Positions 11,637 through 21,345 of a stretch of DNA of 64,000 bases are shown here, piece by piece (the stretch's first letter is position 1; every line of letters starts with the position of its first letter). The notes under the pieces were generated by a model that saw only the letters and a list, made by a program, of their open reading frames with translations, had not been told where the DNA came from and made no database searches. Source of the stretch: Acidobacteriaceae bacterium (GTDB lineage Bacteria; Acidobacteriota; Terriglobia; Terriglobales; Acidobacteriaceae); contig JAPWKE010000002.1 in the NCBI GenBank assembly GCA_028283655.1, positions 40,501 to 104,500 of the forward strand, given 5' to 3'. The translations under genes and the position numbers were made by a program.

Positions 11637-12212
11637 TTGAAGATGTCTGGATGCAAGGCCGTGTTGATGTTGGCAGCTGCCCTGGCGGCGGTGCCGATGA
11701 AGGCGCAGACGCAGAAGAAGGCTGACCTAGATCTGGGCATAACGTTCGCGGCACAGCGCTCGTTCAACGCGGGTACGGGCCAGCCGTTCTGGATGACGGG
11801 TGGGCAGGCTGAGCTGGGTGCTTCGCTTTGGCATGGGCTGGGCGCGGCGCTTTCTGTCTCGGGCACGCATACGAACTCGATTGCGGCGAGCGGTATTCCG
11901 TTGTCGTTTGTGGTGTGGACGGCGGGCCCGCGTTATCGCTGGCACGGCGGGCATCGCGTGTCGGCGTATGGCGAAGTGATGGCCGGTGAGGCGAACGGAT
12001 TTCACAGTCTGTTTCCTGCTCCCGGAGCGGCGCAGTCAAACGCGAACGGCCTGGCGTTTCGCGCAGGGCTCGGTGTGGATCTGGCGGTGAAAAAGCACTT
12101 TGCGATTCGCGCGCTGGAGGCGAGCTATCTGCGGACGCAACTGCCGAACGCGGACAACAATGTGCAGAACATTTTGCAACTGGGCGCTGGTGTCGTCTTT
12201 CGCTTCCACTAA
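11637..12212 (+). CDS. Small outer-membrane beta-barrel protein
   Basis: The 191-residue product starts at a TTG with GGAGA six bases upstream; an ATG lies two codons further. It has a signal peptide ending at MKAQ and alternating beta-strand sequence throughout (LDLGITFAAQRSF, FWMTGGQAELGASLW, VWTAGPRYRW, VSAYGEVMAGEANG). It closes with ALEASYLRTQLPNADN and LGAGVVFRFH, a C-terminal aromatic strand typical of outer-membrane barrels. The last 40 residues closely resemble a segment in the OmpA-like protein at 32340-33641 (EVQYLHTALPNAVNG, LLGAGLVIKFG), so both share one barrel family. It follows the NHL gene by 28 bases. Confidence 0.75.
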   Translation: MKMSGCKAVLMLAAALAAVPMKAQTQKKADLDLGITFAAQRSFNAGTGQPFWMTGGQAELGASLWHGLGAALSVSGTHTNSIAASGIPLSFVVWTAGPRYRWHGGHRVSAYGEVMAGEANGFHSLFPAPGAAQSNANGLAFRAGLGVDLAVKKHFAIRALEASYLRTQLPNADNNVQNILQLGAGVVFRFH

Positions 12213-12233
12213 GCTGGGAGCGAGGCGAGCAGG

Positions 12234-13274
12234 GTGGAGTTCTTCGATCAGATCGCGGTGCTGATTCCGGCATGGAAGCCGGAGCCGCAGCTTGTGGAGC
12301 TCGTGCGAGCGTTGCGGGCCGCTGGCTTTGCGACGGTGTTGCTGGTGGACGATGGCAACGAGGGGGACGCTCGCGAGTTACTGGAGCGCGCTGCTGCGGA
12401 AGGCGCAAGCGTTGTGCGCCATGCCGTGAATCTGGGCAAGGGTCGGGCGTTAAAGACGGGCTTCAACGCGCTGCTGAATGGGTTTCCTGAGATCTCTGGC
12501 GTAGTGACTGCGGATGCTGATGGCCAGCATCGCGTGGAGGACATCTGCGCGGTAGCTGCTGCGTTTGCAGGCCGAACGGATCGCGTGGTGCTTGGTTGCC
12601 GCAGCTTTGCGAAGGACGTTCCAATGCGTAGTCGGTTTGGCAATCGGCTGACGAGGATCGTATTTCGTCTGGCGAACGGCTCGGATGTTTCGGACACGCA
12701 GACGGGGCTGCGGGCGATTCCACGGGCTTTGTTGCTGGAGTTGATGGCGCTCGAAGGCGAGCGGTATGAGTATGAAATGCGCGTATTGGCGCATATCTGT
12801 CGCGCTTATGAACGGCCGCGTGAGGTTCCGATTGCGACGGTGTATCTCGAAGGCAATCGCTCGTCGCACTTTGATCCGGTACGTGATTCGATGCGTATTT
12901 ACTTTGTACTGCTGCGGTTTTACTCGTCGTCCCTGCTGGCTGCTGCCGTCGATCTGGTGGGCTTTTCGGTGACGTACTCGCTGAGCAGGAATTTGTTGCT
13001 GAGTGTCGTGGTGGGGCGGCTGAGCTCGCTGCTGAACTACGCATTGAATCGAGGCTTTGTGTTTCGTACAAAGGGCTCTTTGATCTCATCGCTCGGTCGT
13101 TATTATGCGCTGGCGCTGGGGTTGGGCACGATGAGTTACGTGCTGCTGTCCCTGGCGGTGAAGCGGCTCGGGTGGCCGGTGGTTCCCGCGAAGATTGCGA
13201 TCGAAGTGTTGCTGAGCCTGCTGAGTTTTGCCGCGCAGCGGACGTTTGTTTTTCGCCGAACGCAGGAAGGTTAG
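12234..13274 (+). CDS. Glycosyltransferase family 2 fused to a GtrA-like membrane domain
   Basis: The 346-residue protein begins with a GT2 domain (IAVLIPAWKPEPQLVELV, LLVDDGN, LGKGRALKTG, VTADADGQH with the DxD-type acidic pair, DTQTGLRAIPR). This is the polyprenyl-phosphate hexose synthase subtype. From about residue 225 there are four hydrophobic segments with the GtrA signature (FYSSSLLAAAVDLVGF, LNYALNRGFVF, FAAQRTFVF). Such fusions make a lipid-linked sugar and flip or deliver it across the inner membrane. It could supply donor sugar for periplasmic glycosyltransferases such as the TMTC-like protein at 3398-5704, but no operon links them. GTG start at 12234. Confidence 0.85.
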   Translation: MEFFDQIAVLIPAWKPEPQLVELVRALRAAGFATVLLVDDGNEGDARELLERAAAEGASVVRHAVNLGKGRALKTGFNALLNGFPEISGVVTADADGQHRVEDICAVAAAFAGRTDRVVLGCRSFAKDVPMRSRFGNRLTRIVFRLANGSDVSDTQTGLRAIPRALLLELMALEGERYEYEMRVLAHICRAYERPREVPIATVYLEGNRSSHFDPVRDSMRIYFVLLRFYSSSLLAAAVDLVGFSVTYSLSRNLLLSVVVGRLSSLLNYALNRGFVFRTKGSLISSLGRYYALALGLGTMSYVLLSLAVKRLGWPVVPAKIAIEVLLSLLSFAAQRTFVFRRTQEG

Positions 13275-13283
13275 TGCCGCTGT

Positions 13284-14318
13284 TTACGCGTGGATCGCCT
13301 GGCGGAGAGTTTTGGCTGCGCTTTCGGGCGTGATGTCGCGCTGCGGTGAGCCGAGAAGCTCGAAGCCGACCATGAACTTGCGTATGGTGGCGGAGCGCAG
13401 CAACGGCGGAAAGAAGTGTGCGTGGAGCTGCCACTCGGCGTGTGGTTCGCCGTCGGCTGGTGCGGGGTGGAAGCCCATCGAATAGGGAAACGGTGTATCG
13501 AAGACGCGGTTGTAGCCGGCTGTCAACGTCTTCAGCATGGCGGCAAGTCCGTCACGCTGTTCCGGGGACAACGTATGCAAGTGCGCGCTGTGTGTGCGGG
13601 GGAGAACGAGCAGCTCAAAGGGCCAGACGGCCCAGAACGGCACAAGCGCCACCCAGGTTTCGTTCTCTGCCACGATGCGCTCTGCCTGTGCGAGTTCCAG
13701 CCGAAGGTACGCGAGCAATAGCGGCTCGTTGTGTGTGGCAAAGTACTGTTGCTGCGTCGCGAGTTCGGTTGCGGGATCGTTGGGGACGTGTTCTGTGGCC
13801 CAGATTTGCCCGTGCGGATGTGGGTTGCTGGCGCCCATCATGCTGCCGCGGTTTTCAAAGATCTGGACGTAGCCCACATCGGGGCGCGCCCCGAGTTCGG
13901 CTTCCTGCTCGGCCCAGACGTTGACGACGCGACGGATGCCGCTGACGGGCATAGTGGCGAGCGTGAGGTCGTGGCGCGGGTCGAAGCAGAGCACGCGGCA
14001 GATGCCTCGCTCGGTGCTGGCGCGCAGCAATCCGGCGTCATCGAGATCGAAGCTGGCTGCGGGTACGTCCGACTTTAGCGCGGCGTAGTCGTTTTCGAAG
14101 ACGAAGGTTTCGGTGTATTGCGGAGTGGTGTGGGCGCCGGCGCGCGTGTTGCCGGGGCAGAGGTAGCAGGTGGGGTCATAGGCGGGCGGTGCAGGTGGCG
14201 CGGTGTCCTCGGTCTGGCCCTGCCAGGGGCGCTGCGTGCGGTGGGGAGAGACGACGACCCATTCGCCACGGAGAGGGTTCCAGCGTCGGTGGGGCTGTTG
14301 CAGGAAAACTTCGTTCAA
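13284..14318 (-). CDS. galT: Galactose-1-phosphate uridylyltransferase
   Basis: The 344-residue product is full length for GalT. It shows the active-site motif [10 protein letters not shown] with the nucleophilic His, the zinc-binding CYLCPGN segment near residue 51, and the C-terminal [11 protein letters not shown] segment. It converts galactose-1-phosphate and UDP-glucose to UDP-galactose and glucose-1-phosphate in the Leloir pathway. The start overlaps the galK stop by four bases, so the two genes are translationally coupled. It is convergent with the GT2-GtrA gene, with nine bases between the stop codons. No galE or galM is seen nearby. Confidence 0.95.
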   Translation of the reverse strand: MNEVFLQQPHRRWNPLRGEWVVVSPHRTQRPWQGQTEDTAPPAPPAYDPTCYLCPGNTRAGAHTTPQYTETFVFENDYAALKSDVPAASFDLDDAGLLRASTERGICRVLCFDPRHDLTLATMPVSGIRRVVNVWAEQEAELGARPDVGYVQIFENRGSMMGASNPHPHGQIWATEHVPNDPATELATQQQYFATHNEPLLLAYLRLELAQAERIVAENETWVALVPFWAVWPFELLVLPRTHSAHLHTLSPEQRDGLAAMLKTLTAGYNRVFDTPFPYSMGFHPAPADGEPHAEWQLHAHFFPPLLRSATIRKFMVGFELLGSPQRDITPESAAKTLRQAIHA

Positions 14319-15466
14319 CGGGTAACTCCTTCGGTGGCGAGGACTTCGGGGTGCAGGGCGACGGCGCCGTCCGTGGCGTTGCAGACGTAGGTGGCTGCAT
14401 CAATCTTCCACTGCGCTTTGTAGGCTGCGGTGAGTTGCTTGAGGAAGGCGGGGACGGCGTTTTTGCGGACGAGGTTTACGGTGCAGCCTCCGAAGCCTCC
14501 GCCGGTAAGCCGTGCTCCGAAGCAGCCGTCGAGGGTTTCGGCGGTGGCGACGAGGGTGTCGATCTCCGGGCAGCTTGTGCCGAGATCGTCGCGCTGGCTG
14601 CGGTGGCTCGCGAGCATGAGTTGGCCCATGCGCACGACGTCGCCGGATAGCATCGCCTCGCGGGCTTCACGGACACGAGCATTTTCGGTAATGACGTGGC
14701 GGCAGCGCAGGTAGGATTCGTGCGCCATCTGCTCGCGACAGCTTTCGAGCTGTTCGACGGTCGCCAGGCCGAGGTTTTGTGCGCTGGGAAAGCGTTCGCG
14801 GAGGATGCTTTGCCCGGCCTCCATCTGCTGGCGGATGAGGCCGTAGGTTCCTGTGGCGACGGAGTGCTTGACCTCGGAGTTGCAGATGACGATGGAGGCG
14901 TGGCGAAGCTCGCCACGGTCGAGCGGGAGGAGCTCGAAGCTGAGGTCGGCGGTGTGCAGCAGCAGTGCGTGGTCGCGGGTGGCGGCGGTGATGACGGCCT
15001 GGTCCATGATGCCGCAGGGGGAACCGACGAAGCGGTTTTCGGCGCGCTGGCAGAGCAGGGCAATTTCGGGCAGAGAAAGCTTGGCGTTGGCCCAGCGCAG
15101 CAGGGCAACGCAGGTGGCGACTTCTACCGACGCAGAAGAGCTGAGGCCGGCACCGAAGGGAACGTTCCCAGACAGTGACAAAACAAACGGTGGCGGTGTG
15201 ATGCCGAGTGCTTGTAGCTCGCGGAGGACGCCGACGGGGTAGTCGCTCCAATCGCCGCGTGGCTCAGGGTGTTCGTCGTGCCGCAGGGTGCGCTCTCCTG
15301 CGAAGGTTGCTGAGTGGAAGGTGTAGCCGTCGGTGGCTGCGCTGAGTTCTGCGGTGGTGGCGAAGGGGATCGCCATGGGAAGTACCAGGCCGCCGGTGTA
15401 GTCGGTGTGTTCGCCGAGCAGGTTGACGCGGCCGGGGGCGGAGGTTTGCTGCGAGCGAAGATCCAT
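14315..15466 (-). CDS. galK: Galactokinase
   Basis: The 383-residue protein is assigned the ATG at 15466, which puts the galactokinase signature [17 protein letters not shown] at the N-terminus and matches family length; AGGAAAA lies about a dozen bases upstream. The GHMP kinase loop [15 protein letters not shown] and the C-terminal [12 protein letters not shown] motif are present. It phosphorylates galactose at C1. It is the first gene of a two-gene operon with galT, and is divergent from the carboxylesterase across 229 bases. Galactose released from polysaccharides by hydrolases elsewhere on the chromosome is the likely substrate. Confidence 0.95.
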   Translation of the reverse strand: MDLRSQQTSAPGRVNLLGEHTDYTGGLVLPMAIPFATTAELSAATDGYTFHSATFAGERTLRHDEHPEPRGDWSDYPVGVLRELQALGITPPPFVLSLSGNVPFGAGLSSSASVEVATCVALLRWANAKLSLPEIALLCQRAENRFVGSPCGIMDQAVITAATRDHALLLHTADLSFELLPLDRGELRHASIVICNSEVKHSVATGTYGLIRQQMEAGQSILRERFPSAQNLGLATVEQLESCREQMAHESYLRCRHVITENARVREAREAMLSGDVVRMGQLMLASHRSQRDDLGTSCPEIDTLVATAETLDGCFGARLTGGGFGGCTVNLVRKNAVPAFLKQLTAAYKAQWKIDAATYVCNATDGAVALHPEVLATEGVTR

Positions 15467-15695
15467 CGGGTGGGCTGTTTTCCTGTTACTGAAGAAAGTG
15501 AGAGCGTTTTGCTGCAGCGGCAGCGACGCTTTAGTGATCACAAGCAGCGTACGTGGGGTTCGCGATTGAGGCAATCTGCCTAACGGATACCTCCATTTGC
15601 AAGGCCTGTGGGAAGTGTTGGTCGTGGTGGAGTTCGTTAAAGTCGTAGGGAGGGGCTGCGCTGGCGGAGACCATGCCCAGCCGAAAGGATGATGG

Positions 15696-17213
15696 ATGCT
15701 TACTCGCCGCCGCTTTCTTGCGAACTCCGCTCTTGCCTGCGTGGCAACGGGCTACGGATTTGCCGCTTCTCCAACCGTGGACGTGAAGACGCCGCTGGGT
15801 GTTGTGCGTGGGGAGCGGATGGAGGGTGTGCGGCTGTTTCGTGGCGTCCCGTTTGCGCAGCCTCCGGTGGGTGAGTTGCGGTTTCGTCCTCCGCTGGAGC
15901 CGATGCCGTGGAGCGGCGTACGCAATGCCCTGCAGTTTGCGCCTGCCGCAGTGCAACCTAACGGGGATGCGAAGGAGCAAAGCGAAGACTGCCTCTATCT
16001 GAATGTCTGGACCCCGGATACGCCTGGACCGCACCCGGTGTTTGTCTGGGTGCATGGTGGTGGCTTTACAGGCGGCAGGTCGTCGGAGGCGATGTTCGAT
16101 GGGAGCACATTTGCGCGTGAAGGCATCGTGTGCGTGACGGTCGCGTATCGGCTTGGTGTGTTTGGCTTTATGGACTGGTCGCCCATGCTGGGAGAAACCT
16201 ATGCGGGCTCTGCAAACAACGGTCTGCGTGATCTGATTGCGGCGTTGAACTGGGTGCAGAAGAATATTGCTTCGTTTGGGGGCGATCCCAAAGCGGTGAC
16301 GCTTGGCGGAGAGTCGGCGGGCGCGAAGCTCACGGATATTCTGATGGGCGTGCCTGCGGCGCGGCCGCTTTTTCACCAGATGATTTCAGAGAGTGGTGGC
16401 GCGGAGCGCGTGTGGTCGAAGCAGGATGCTCGCAAGATTGGGGAAGGCTGGCGAGCGGCCTGGATGCAGGCCGCGATGCCTTCGTCCACGGAGGCGGCGC
16501 TGACGGCAGACAGTAGCCAGATTGTGAAGCTGCAGAAGCAGTTTGAACATGACTGGCCGGCGCACTTCCCTTTGCGTCCAGAGCTGGACGACACGTTGAT
16601 GCAGCGGTGGCCGCTGGAGGTTATCCGCGCAGGTGCCACGCGAGGCAAGCGGCTGCTGCTGGGAACGAACCTGGATGAAAGCTCGGCGTTTATCGGCCCG
16701 CATCCCGCAAAAGACCCCGGCGCTGGGGACCTGGGCAATCTTCCTGTGGACACCTTTGCAAAGATCGCGGCGAAGTATCAGACGGTCTATCCAGAGATGC
16801 CCGTTGAGTTGCGGCGCATCCGCAGCACGACGGCCGAAGAGTACTGGGTTCCGTCGATCCGAGTGGCGGAGGCGAACATCGCAGGCGGTGGGGAATCCTT
16901 TGTCTACCGGTTGGATTTTCCGGAGGAAAAGGGACGTCTTGCGGGCTTCGCGTTCCACAGTTATGAGCTGCGCTTTGTGTGGGAGCACTTCGAACACCGG
17001 CCCTCTGAAGCCGCGCTGGCGCTGGCAAAAACGATCCATGAGGCGTGGGTGAGCTTTATCAAGGGCGATGTGCCTGCCGCGCCGGGGCTGCCGCAGTGGC
17101 CGATATTTACCCCGCACGGGCAGAAGACGATGATCCTGAACAGCCGCAGTCGTGTCGAAGATCGTCCACATGCCGCTGAGTTAGGGCTCTGGAACGGAAA
17201 ATTGATGCAGTAG
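15696..17213 (+). CDS. Tat-exported type B carboxylesterase
   Basis: The 505-residue product has a twin-arginine signal (TRRRFLANSALACVATG). The type B carboxylesterase landmarks follow in order: FRGVPFAQPPVGELRF, EDCLYLNVW at 97-105, the oxyanion loop HGGG at 120-123, and the nucleophile elbow GGESAGA with Ser at 208. The acidic residue lies in the TNLDESSAF region and the catalytic His near FHSYELRFVW. It hydrolyses carboxylic esters in the periplasm or outside the cell. Substrate cannot be told; these enzymes act on aryl esters, phthalates, feruloyl or acyl-sugar esters. Confidence 0.9.
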   Translation: MLTRRRFLANSALACVATGYGFAASPTVDVKTPLGVVRGERMEGVRLFRGVPFAQPPVGELRFRPPLEPMPWSGVRNALQFAPAAVQPNGDAKEQSEDCLYLNVWTPDTPGPHPVFVWVHGGGFTGGRSSEAMFDGSTFAREGIVCVTVAYRLGVFGFMDWSPMLGETYAGSANNGLRDLIAALNWVQKNIASFGGDPKAVTLGGESAGAKLTDILMGVPAARPLFHQMISESGGAERVWSKQDARKIGEGWRAAWMQAAMPSSTEAALTADSSQIVKLQKQFEHDWPAHFPLRPELDDTLMQRWPLEVIRAGATRGKRLLLGTNLDESSAFIGPHPAKDPGAGDLGNLPVDTFAKIAAKYQTVYPEMPVELRRIRSTTAEEYWVPSIRVAEANIAGGGESFVYRLDFPEEKGRLAGFAFHSYELRFVWEHFEHRPSEAALALAKTIHEAWVSFIKGDVPAAPGLPQWPIFTPHGQKTMILNSRSRVEDRPHAAELGLWNGKLMQ

Positions 17214-17252
17214 TCGCTGTTGGAAGTGTCCGGGCTTCGGTATTCTGGATTT

Positions 17253-17649
17253 ATGGATATATCAGCAATTCTGCGAGATGTTGACGCGGAGATCGCAAAG
17301 TTGCATCAAATGCGTGAGATCGTACTTACGCTGGCTGGCCCGGTTGCTCCGGTTAAGCTTCGCGAAAATAAAGATGAAGACTACACAGCAGGCGCCGGTT
17401 CATGTGGAGATTGCGCCGCCTGTGCTTGTGATTCTGCCACCCAAGAAACAACGAGAGACAAGGACACGCGTGAAGCCAGTTGTAGAAGAACAGAATGCCT
17501 TGTCGGCGAAGGTCCCCGATCGCCCAGTGTTTGTGCCGAAAACGGTAGTTGTGATGCCTGCTCCTGAGCCTGTCGATCAGCCGGTTGTGCTGGACGCGGC
17601 TGCGGTGGAGATGGCGATGCGGCATAACTTTCTCGGCCGTAACTCCTAG
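17253..17649 (+). pseudogene. Small conserved-type protein gene with a single-base frameshift
   Basis: The frame beginning at the ATG at 17253 encodes MDISAILRDVDAEIAKLHQM and reads to about PVAPVKLRE. This resembles a helical N-terminus of small acidobacterial proteins that begin MDxSAIL and predict Ile/Leu-rich DNA-associated or regulatory helices. After position 17363-17378 the protein-like sequence continues in the +1 frame as KTTQQAPVHVEIAPPVLVIL, a Pro/Val/Lys-rich linker, and ends AAAVEMAMRHNFLGRNS at 17649. Removing one A from the AAAA run in GCGAAAATAAAG joins them into a product of about 131 residues. In the unshifted frame the protein turns Cys/Thr-rich and ends at 17567. This could be a recent mutation, a sequencing error or two overlapping genes. 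Confidence 0.5.
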
Positions 17650-17733
17650 TCATCAACTCCTAGTTATCGAAAGCTTGCGGAGCTTCTGCCAAGGCGGAGG
17701 CCGCAGTTTTGTTACTCCCGCCCGAAGGTAAAC

Positions 17734-19698
17734 ATGCGCCATCGTTTTCTCTCTGCAGCCGTTCTTGGACTGTCTTGTGTTGGAAGTGCATGGGCTCAAC
17801 TGGAGCGTGGCCCGCTTCCGGTAGCGATGCCTCCTGCGATCGAATCCCCGAGAGATATCCCGTTTCCGGGCAGCATCTCGTTGAAAGTGGATGGCAGAGA
17901 CGTCACACATCGTGTGATTGCGGTGCGGGAGAGCGTTCCTGTTGTGCCGGGGAAGCTGACGATGCTGTATCCCGAGTGGATCCCGGGCTATCACTCGGGT
18001 TATGGGCCGATCCAGAGAGTGGGCGGGCTTGCGTTCACTGCTGGCGGAAAGCGGCTGGCATGGCGCCGTGACAGCGTGAATATGTACGCGTTCCATCTGG
18101 ATATCCCCGCAGGTGTACAGACGCTTGAGGTGAGCTTTGACTACCTGACTGCGGTTGGGCCGGGGACTGGTCGCGTCGAGTTCACGCCGCAGATGCTGGA
18201 CCTTTCGTGGAACACGGTGCTGCTCTACCCGGCCGGTTATTTCTCTCGGCAGATTCATTTTGTTCCGTCGGTGCAGTTGCCGAAGGGGTGGCAGTTTGCC
18301 TCTGCGCTGGAGAAGGCTTCGCAAGCTGGCGACACGACGCACTTTCAGGATGTGACGCTGAATACGCTGGTGGATTCGCCGCTGGTTGCGGGCAAATACT
18401 TTGAGCGTCTTGATCTATCGCCAAACGCTGCCGTGCCGGTCCACCTGGATGTCTTTGCGGATGAAGCAAAGTATCTGAAGATGGAGCCTGCGCAGTTGGA
18501 AGAGCACCGCAAGCTTGTCGAAGAAGCTCTCAAGCTTTTCGGCTCTCATCATTATCAGCACTATGATTTTCTGCTGATGCTGAGTAACGCCATCGGTGGC
18601 CAGGGGTTGGAGCATCACCAGTCGAGCGAGGATGCCACCGAGGCGGACTACTTTACGAACTGGGCGGCGCAGACGCCGAAGAATGATCTGCTCGCGCACG
18701 AATTTGTGCACTCGTGGAATGGCAAGTTTCGCCGCCCGGATGCATTGTGGACGCCGAACTTCAACGTTCCGATGCGCAACGAAATGCTCTGGGTGTATGA
18801 AGGGCTCACGCAGTATTGGGGCTATCAGCTGGCGGCGCGTTCAGGGCTGCGAACGGCTGAGACCACGAAGGATCTTCTTGCGGCGGTTGCTGCCGGTATG
18901 CAGGACAATCGCGGGCGGGAGTGGCGTTCAGTCGAAGATACGGGAAACCAGCCGATCCTCGGGCAGCATGGTGCGAACAGCTGGCCGAGTTGGGAGCGCC
19001 AGTCGGATTACTACATGGAAGGCGTGCTGGTCTGGCTCGACGTCGACATGAAGATTCGCGAACTCTCGCACGGATCACGGAGCCTCGACGATTTTGCGAA
19101 GCGCTTCGCCGGTGTTCGTGACGGCAGCGTTGTTACCGACGTGTATAACTTCGGCGATATCGTCGCCCTGCTGCAGAGCCTGCAGCCCTATGACTGGAGC
19201 AGCTTCCTGCACTCGCGAGTGTATGACGTGCAGTGCTCGATTCCCGAAGGTGGCTTTGTGGATGGCGGCTATCGGCTTGTCTATAACGACACGATGCCTG
19301 CATGGATGGCTTCGGCAAAGCCTGCGTACATTCCCGGCCAGAACGTTGCGGCCCTTGGCTTCACAGGCAATGGAAGCTACGGCACATCGCTTGGTTTCAG
19401 CATCACGCCCTCTGCCACGCTGAGCCGGGTGTGGTGGAACAGCCCGGCGTTTCACGCGGGTCTGCTGCCTGGAATGCAGGTGATAAGCATTAACGGGCAG
19501 GCCTATACGGAAGAGGTTCTTCGGAAGGCGATTACTGATGCGGAGGGAGGCTCCAAGTCACCGATCGTCCTGACGGTGAAAGAAGATGGCCAGCTCCGCG
19601 AGGTAACGCTGGCGTATCACGAAGGACTTCGCTATCCGCATCTCGAACGGATACCTGGAACGGCTGATCGCCTGAGCGAAATGCTCGCAGCGCACTAG
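17734..19698 (+). CDS. M61-family metallopeptidase with PDZ domain
   Basis: The 654-residue product has a signal peptide ending at SAWAQ. An N-terminal beta-sandwich (LTMLYPEWIPGYH, GRVEFTPQMLDLSWN) is followed by the gluzincin core: HEFVHSWNGKFRRP at residues 322-335 gives the HExxH zinc site, with the third ligand in WVYEGLTQYWG about 30 residues later. These are the marks of the glycyl aminopeptidase family M61. The last 130 residues form a PDZ domain (NVAALGFTG, FHAGLLPGMQVISINGQAY). It acts as a periplasmic or secreted aminopeptidase. It stands alone, convergent with the GGDEF-EAL gene. A short direct repeat (AACTCCTAGT) sits just upstream, at the end of the preceding gene. Confidence 0.9.
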   Translation: MRHRFLSAAVLGLSCVGSAWAQLERGPLPVAMPPAIESPRDIPFPGSISLKVDGRDVTHRVIAVRESVPVVPGKLTMLYPEWIPGYHSGYGPIQRVGGLAFTAGGKRLAWRRDSVNMYAFHLDIPAGVQTLEVSFDYLTAVGPGTGRVEFTPQMLDLSWNTVLLYPAGYFSRQIHFVPSVQLPKGWQFASALEKASQAGDTTHFQDVTLNTLVDSPLVAGKYFERLDLSPNAAVPVHLDVFADEAKYLKMEPAQLEEHRKLVEEALKLFGSHHYQHYDFLLMLSNAIGGQGLEHHQSSEDATEADYFTNWAAQTPKNDLLAHEFVHSWNGKFRRPDALWTPNFNVPMRNEMLWVYEGLTQYWGYQLAARSGLRTAETTKDLLAAVAAGMQDNRGREWRSVEDTGNQPILGQHGANSWPSWERQSDYYMEGVLVWLDVDMKIRELSHGSRSLDDFAKRFAGVRDGSVVTDVYNFGDIVALLQSLQPYDWSSFLHSRVYDVQCSIPEGGFVDGGYRLVYNDTMPAWMASAKPAYIPGQNVAALGFTGNGSYGTSLGFSITPSATLSRVWWNSPAFHAGLLPGMQVISINGQAYTEEVLRKAITDAEGGSKSPIVLTVKEDGQLREVTLAYHEGLRYPHLERIPGTADRLSEMLAAH

Positions 19699-19716
19699 TG
19701 CCATGGTGGTTGAAAG

Positions 19717-21345
19717 CTAGACCATCTCCGTGCGTGCAGGAATGCGGAAGAGCCTGCCTTTGGTTTCCTTCTTCGCATTGGGCAGGCCACGCTCCAGCAG
19801 ACCGATGATCTGGTCGAGAGGGACAGGTCGGCTGAAGAGATAGCCCTGGGCGATGGCGCAGCCAAGTGATAGCAGCTCTGTTTCCTCATGGGCTGTTTCG
19901 ACACCCTCGGCGGTTACATTTGTTCCGCTGGCGTGGGCCAGCTGCACGATGAACCGCACGATGTCCCGGTTCAGGGGAGACTCTCTCATACGCCGAACAA
20001 AGGTCTGGTCAATCTTCAACGTGTCGATGGGATAACGCTCCATATAGCTGAGCGAAGAGTAGCCCGTACCGAAATCATCGAAGGCGATCTTTACGCCGAG
20101 GGAGCGAATCTCCTGAAAGAGTGCGCCGATGCGTGCGGTTTCTGAAGCAAGAATGCTCTCTGTCAGCTCAAGCTGGAGGCTGGCCGGCTTGATGTTGCTT
20201 TCTATGAGTGTCTCGCGCAGGGTGCTTACAAAGTCGCTGAGTTCAAGCTGACGGGCCGAGACGTTGACGCTTAGAACGAGGTTCCCATCGAGGAGTTCCT
20301 GCATTTTCTTGTGGTCTTCGCAGGCTTGCTTCAAACCCCATGCGCCGACTTCGACAATTTGCCCACTCTCTTCCATCAGCGAGATGAACTCGTAGGGACC
20401 AACAATACCTTTGCGAGGATGGTTCCAACGGATGAGAGCTTCCACGCCGTAGATAGAGTGGTCGCGCATGTCGATCAGGGGCTGGTAGAAGAGGACAAAC
20501 TCCTTATTACTGATCGCGGATTTGATCTCCTGCTTGGCCCGCATCGTGGCCAGGGCTTCTTCGTGAATCGTCGAATCAAAGATGACGACTCGTGAGCCTC
20601 CCTCGCGCTTGGCGCGGTAGAGGGCAAGGTCCACGTTCCGCAGTACGACGTCCGGCGAGGTGCAGTCCTGCTGCACGCGGCAGAGACCGATGGACGCGGC
20701 CGGGGTGAAGGCCAGGCCTGCAAGGTCAATCTGCTCTTCTATTAGAGTGAGCAATCGCTGCGCCAGGCGGAAGGCCCTGTCGACGCTTTGTGCGTTGCGC
20801 ATGAGCACGCCGAACTCGTCGCCGCCAACACGCGCGACAACGTCTTCATCCCGCACCGCCGCCTGGATGCGCTTGCCGATCTCCTGCAGCATGACGTCGC
20901 CATAGCGATGGCCGAGCATGTCGTTCACTGTTTTGAAGTTGTCGAGGTCGATATACAGAAGCACGATGACGCCAGTTGGGCTCGGGCCTTTGTGTAACAG
21001 GCTCTGAATCTCCTCTGTCAGATAAGCCCGGTTACGCAGGCCCGTCACTGGATCGTGATAGGCCAGGTGTTTGAGCTTGGCCTCGGTCTTCTGACGTTCA
21101 CGCACTTCGAGGGTAAGGGCTTCGTTCCGCAGCGTGGTGACGCGTTGCGCTTCCAGCGCCTGCGAGAGCCGCTTTTCTTCATCCTGCAGCTTCATGCTGC
21201 GGCGTGAACGCGTCTCGCGGCGATAAAGAAGAATGGCGAGCGGGATTAACGCACCCAGCAGCACGGCTACAAGCAAAACGACTTCGACCGGCATGGGGAT
21301 CCGGGCGTGGTGGACGAAGTTTAGATACCAGCCAAAAAATCTCAT
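19717..21345 (-). CDS. Membrane-anchored GGDEF-EAL cyclic-di-GMP enzyme
   Basis: The 542-residue protein has one N-terminal membrane helix (VEVVLLVAVLLGALIPLAILL), a short coiled coil, then a GGDEF domain with an intact GGDEF at 174-178 and an inhibitory-site RDED at 165-168, exactly five residues upstream. The EAL domain follows with EALIRW at 302-307, ELTES, DDFGTGYSS and LKIDQTFV all intact. It may both make and degrade cyclic di-GMP; which activity dominates cannot be read. There is no recognisable sensor domain beyond the helix. It is divergent from the flp pilin gene across 388 bases, which points to cyclic-di-GMP control of Tad pili. Confidence 0.92.
   Translation of the reverse strand: MRFFGWYLNFVHHARIPMPVEVVLLVAVLLGALIPLAILLYRRETRSRRSMKLQDEEKRLSQALEAQRVTTLRNEALTLEVRERQKTEAKLKHLAYHDPVTGLRNRAYLTEEIQSLLHKGPSPTGVIVLLYIDLDNFKTVNDMLGHRYGDVMLQEIGKRIQAAVRDEDVVARVGGDEFGVLMRNAQSVDRAFRLAQRLLTLIEEQIDLAGLAFTPAASIGLCRVQQDCTSPDVVLRNVDLALYRAKREGGSRVVIFDSTIHEEALATMRAKQEIKSAISNKEFVLFYQPLIDMRDHSIYGVEALIRWNHPRKGIVGPYEFISLMEESGQIVEVGAWGLKQACEDHKKMQELLDGNLVLSVNVSARQLELSDFVSTLRETLIESNIKPASLQLELTESILASETARIGALFQEIRSLGVKIAFDDFGTGYSSLSYMERYPIDTLKIDQTFVRRMRESPLNRDIVRFIVQLAHASGTNVTAEGVETAHEETELLSLGCAIAQGYLFSRPVPLDQIIGLLERGLPNAKKETKGRLFRIPARTEMV

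Noticed and set aside
12463-13434. Long Ser/Pro/Ala-rich minus-strand frame
   Set aside because: It overlaps the well-supported GT2-GtrA gene and has the composition of antisense GC-rich sequence.
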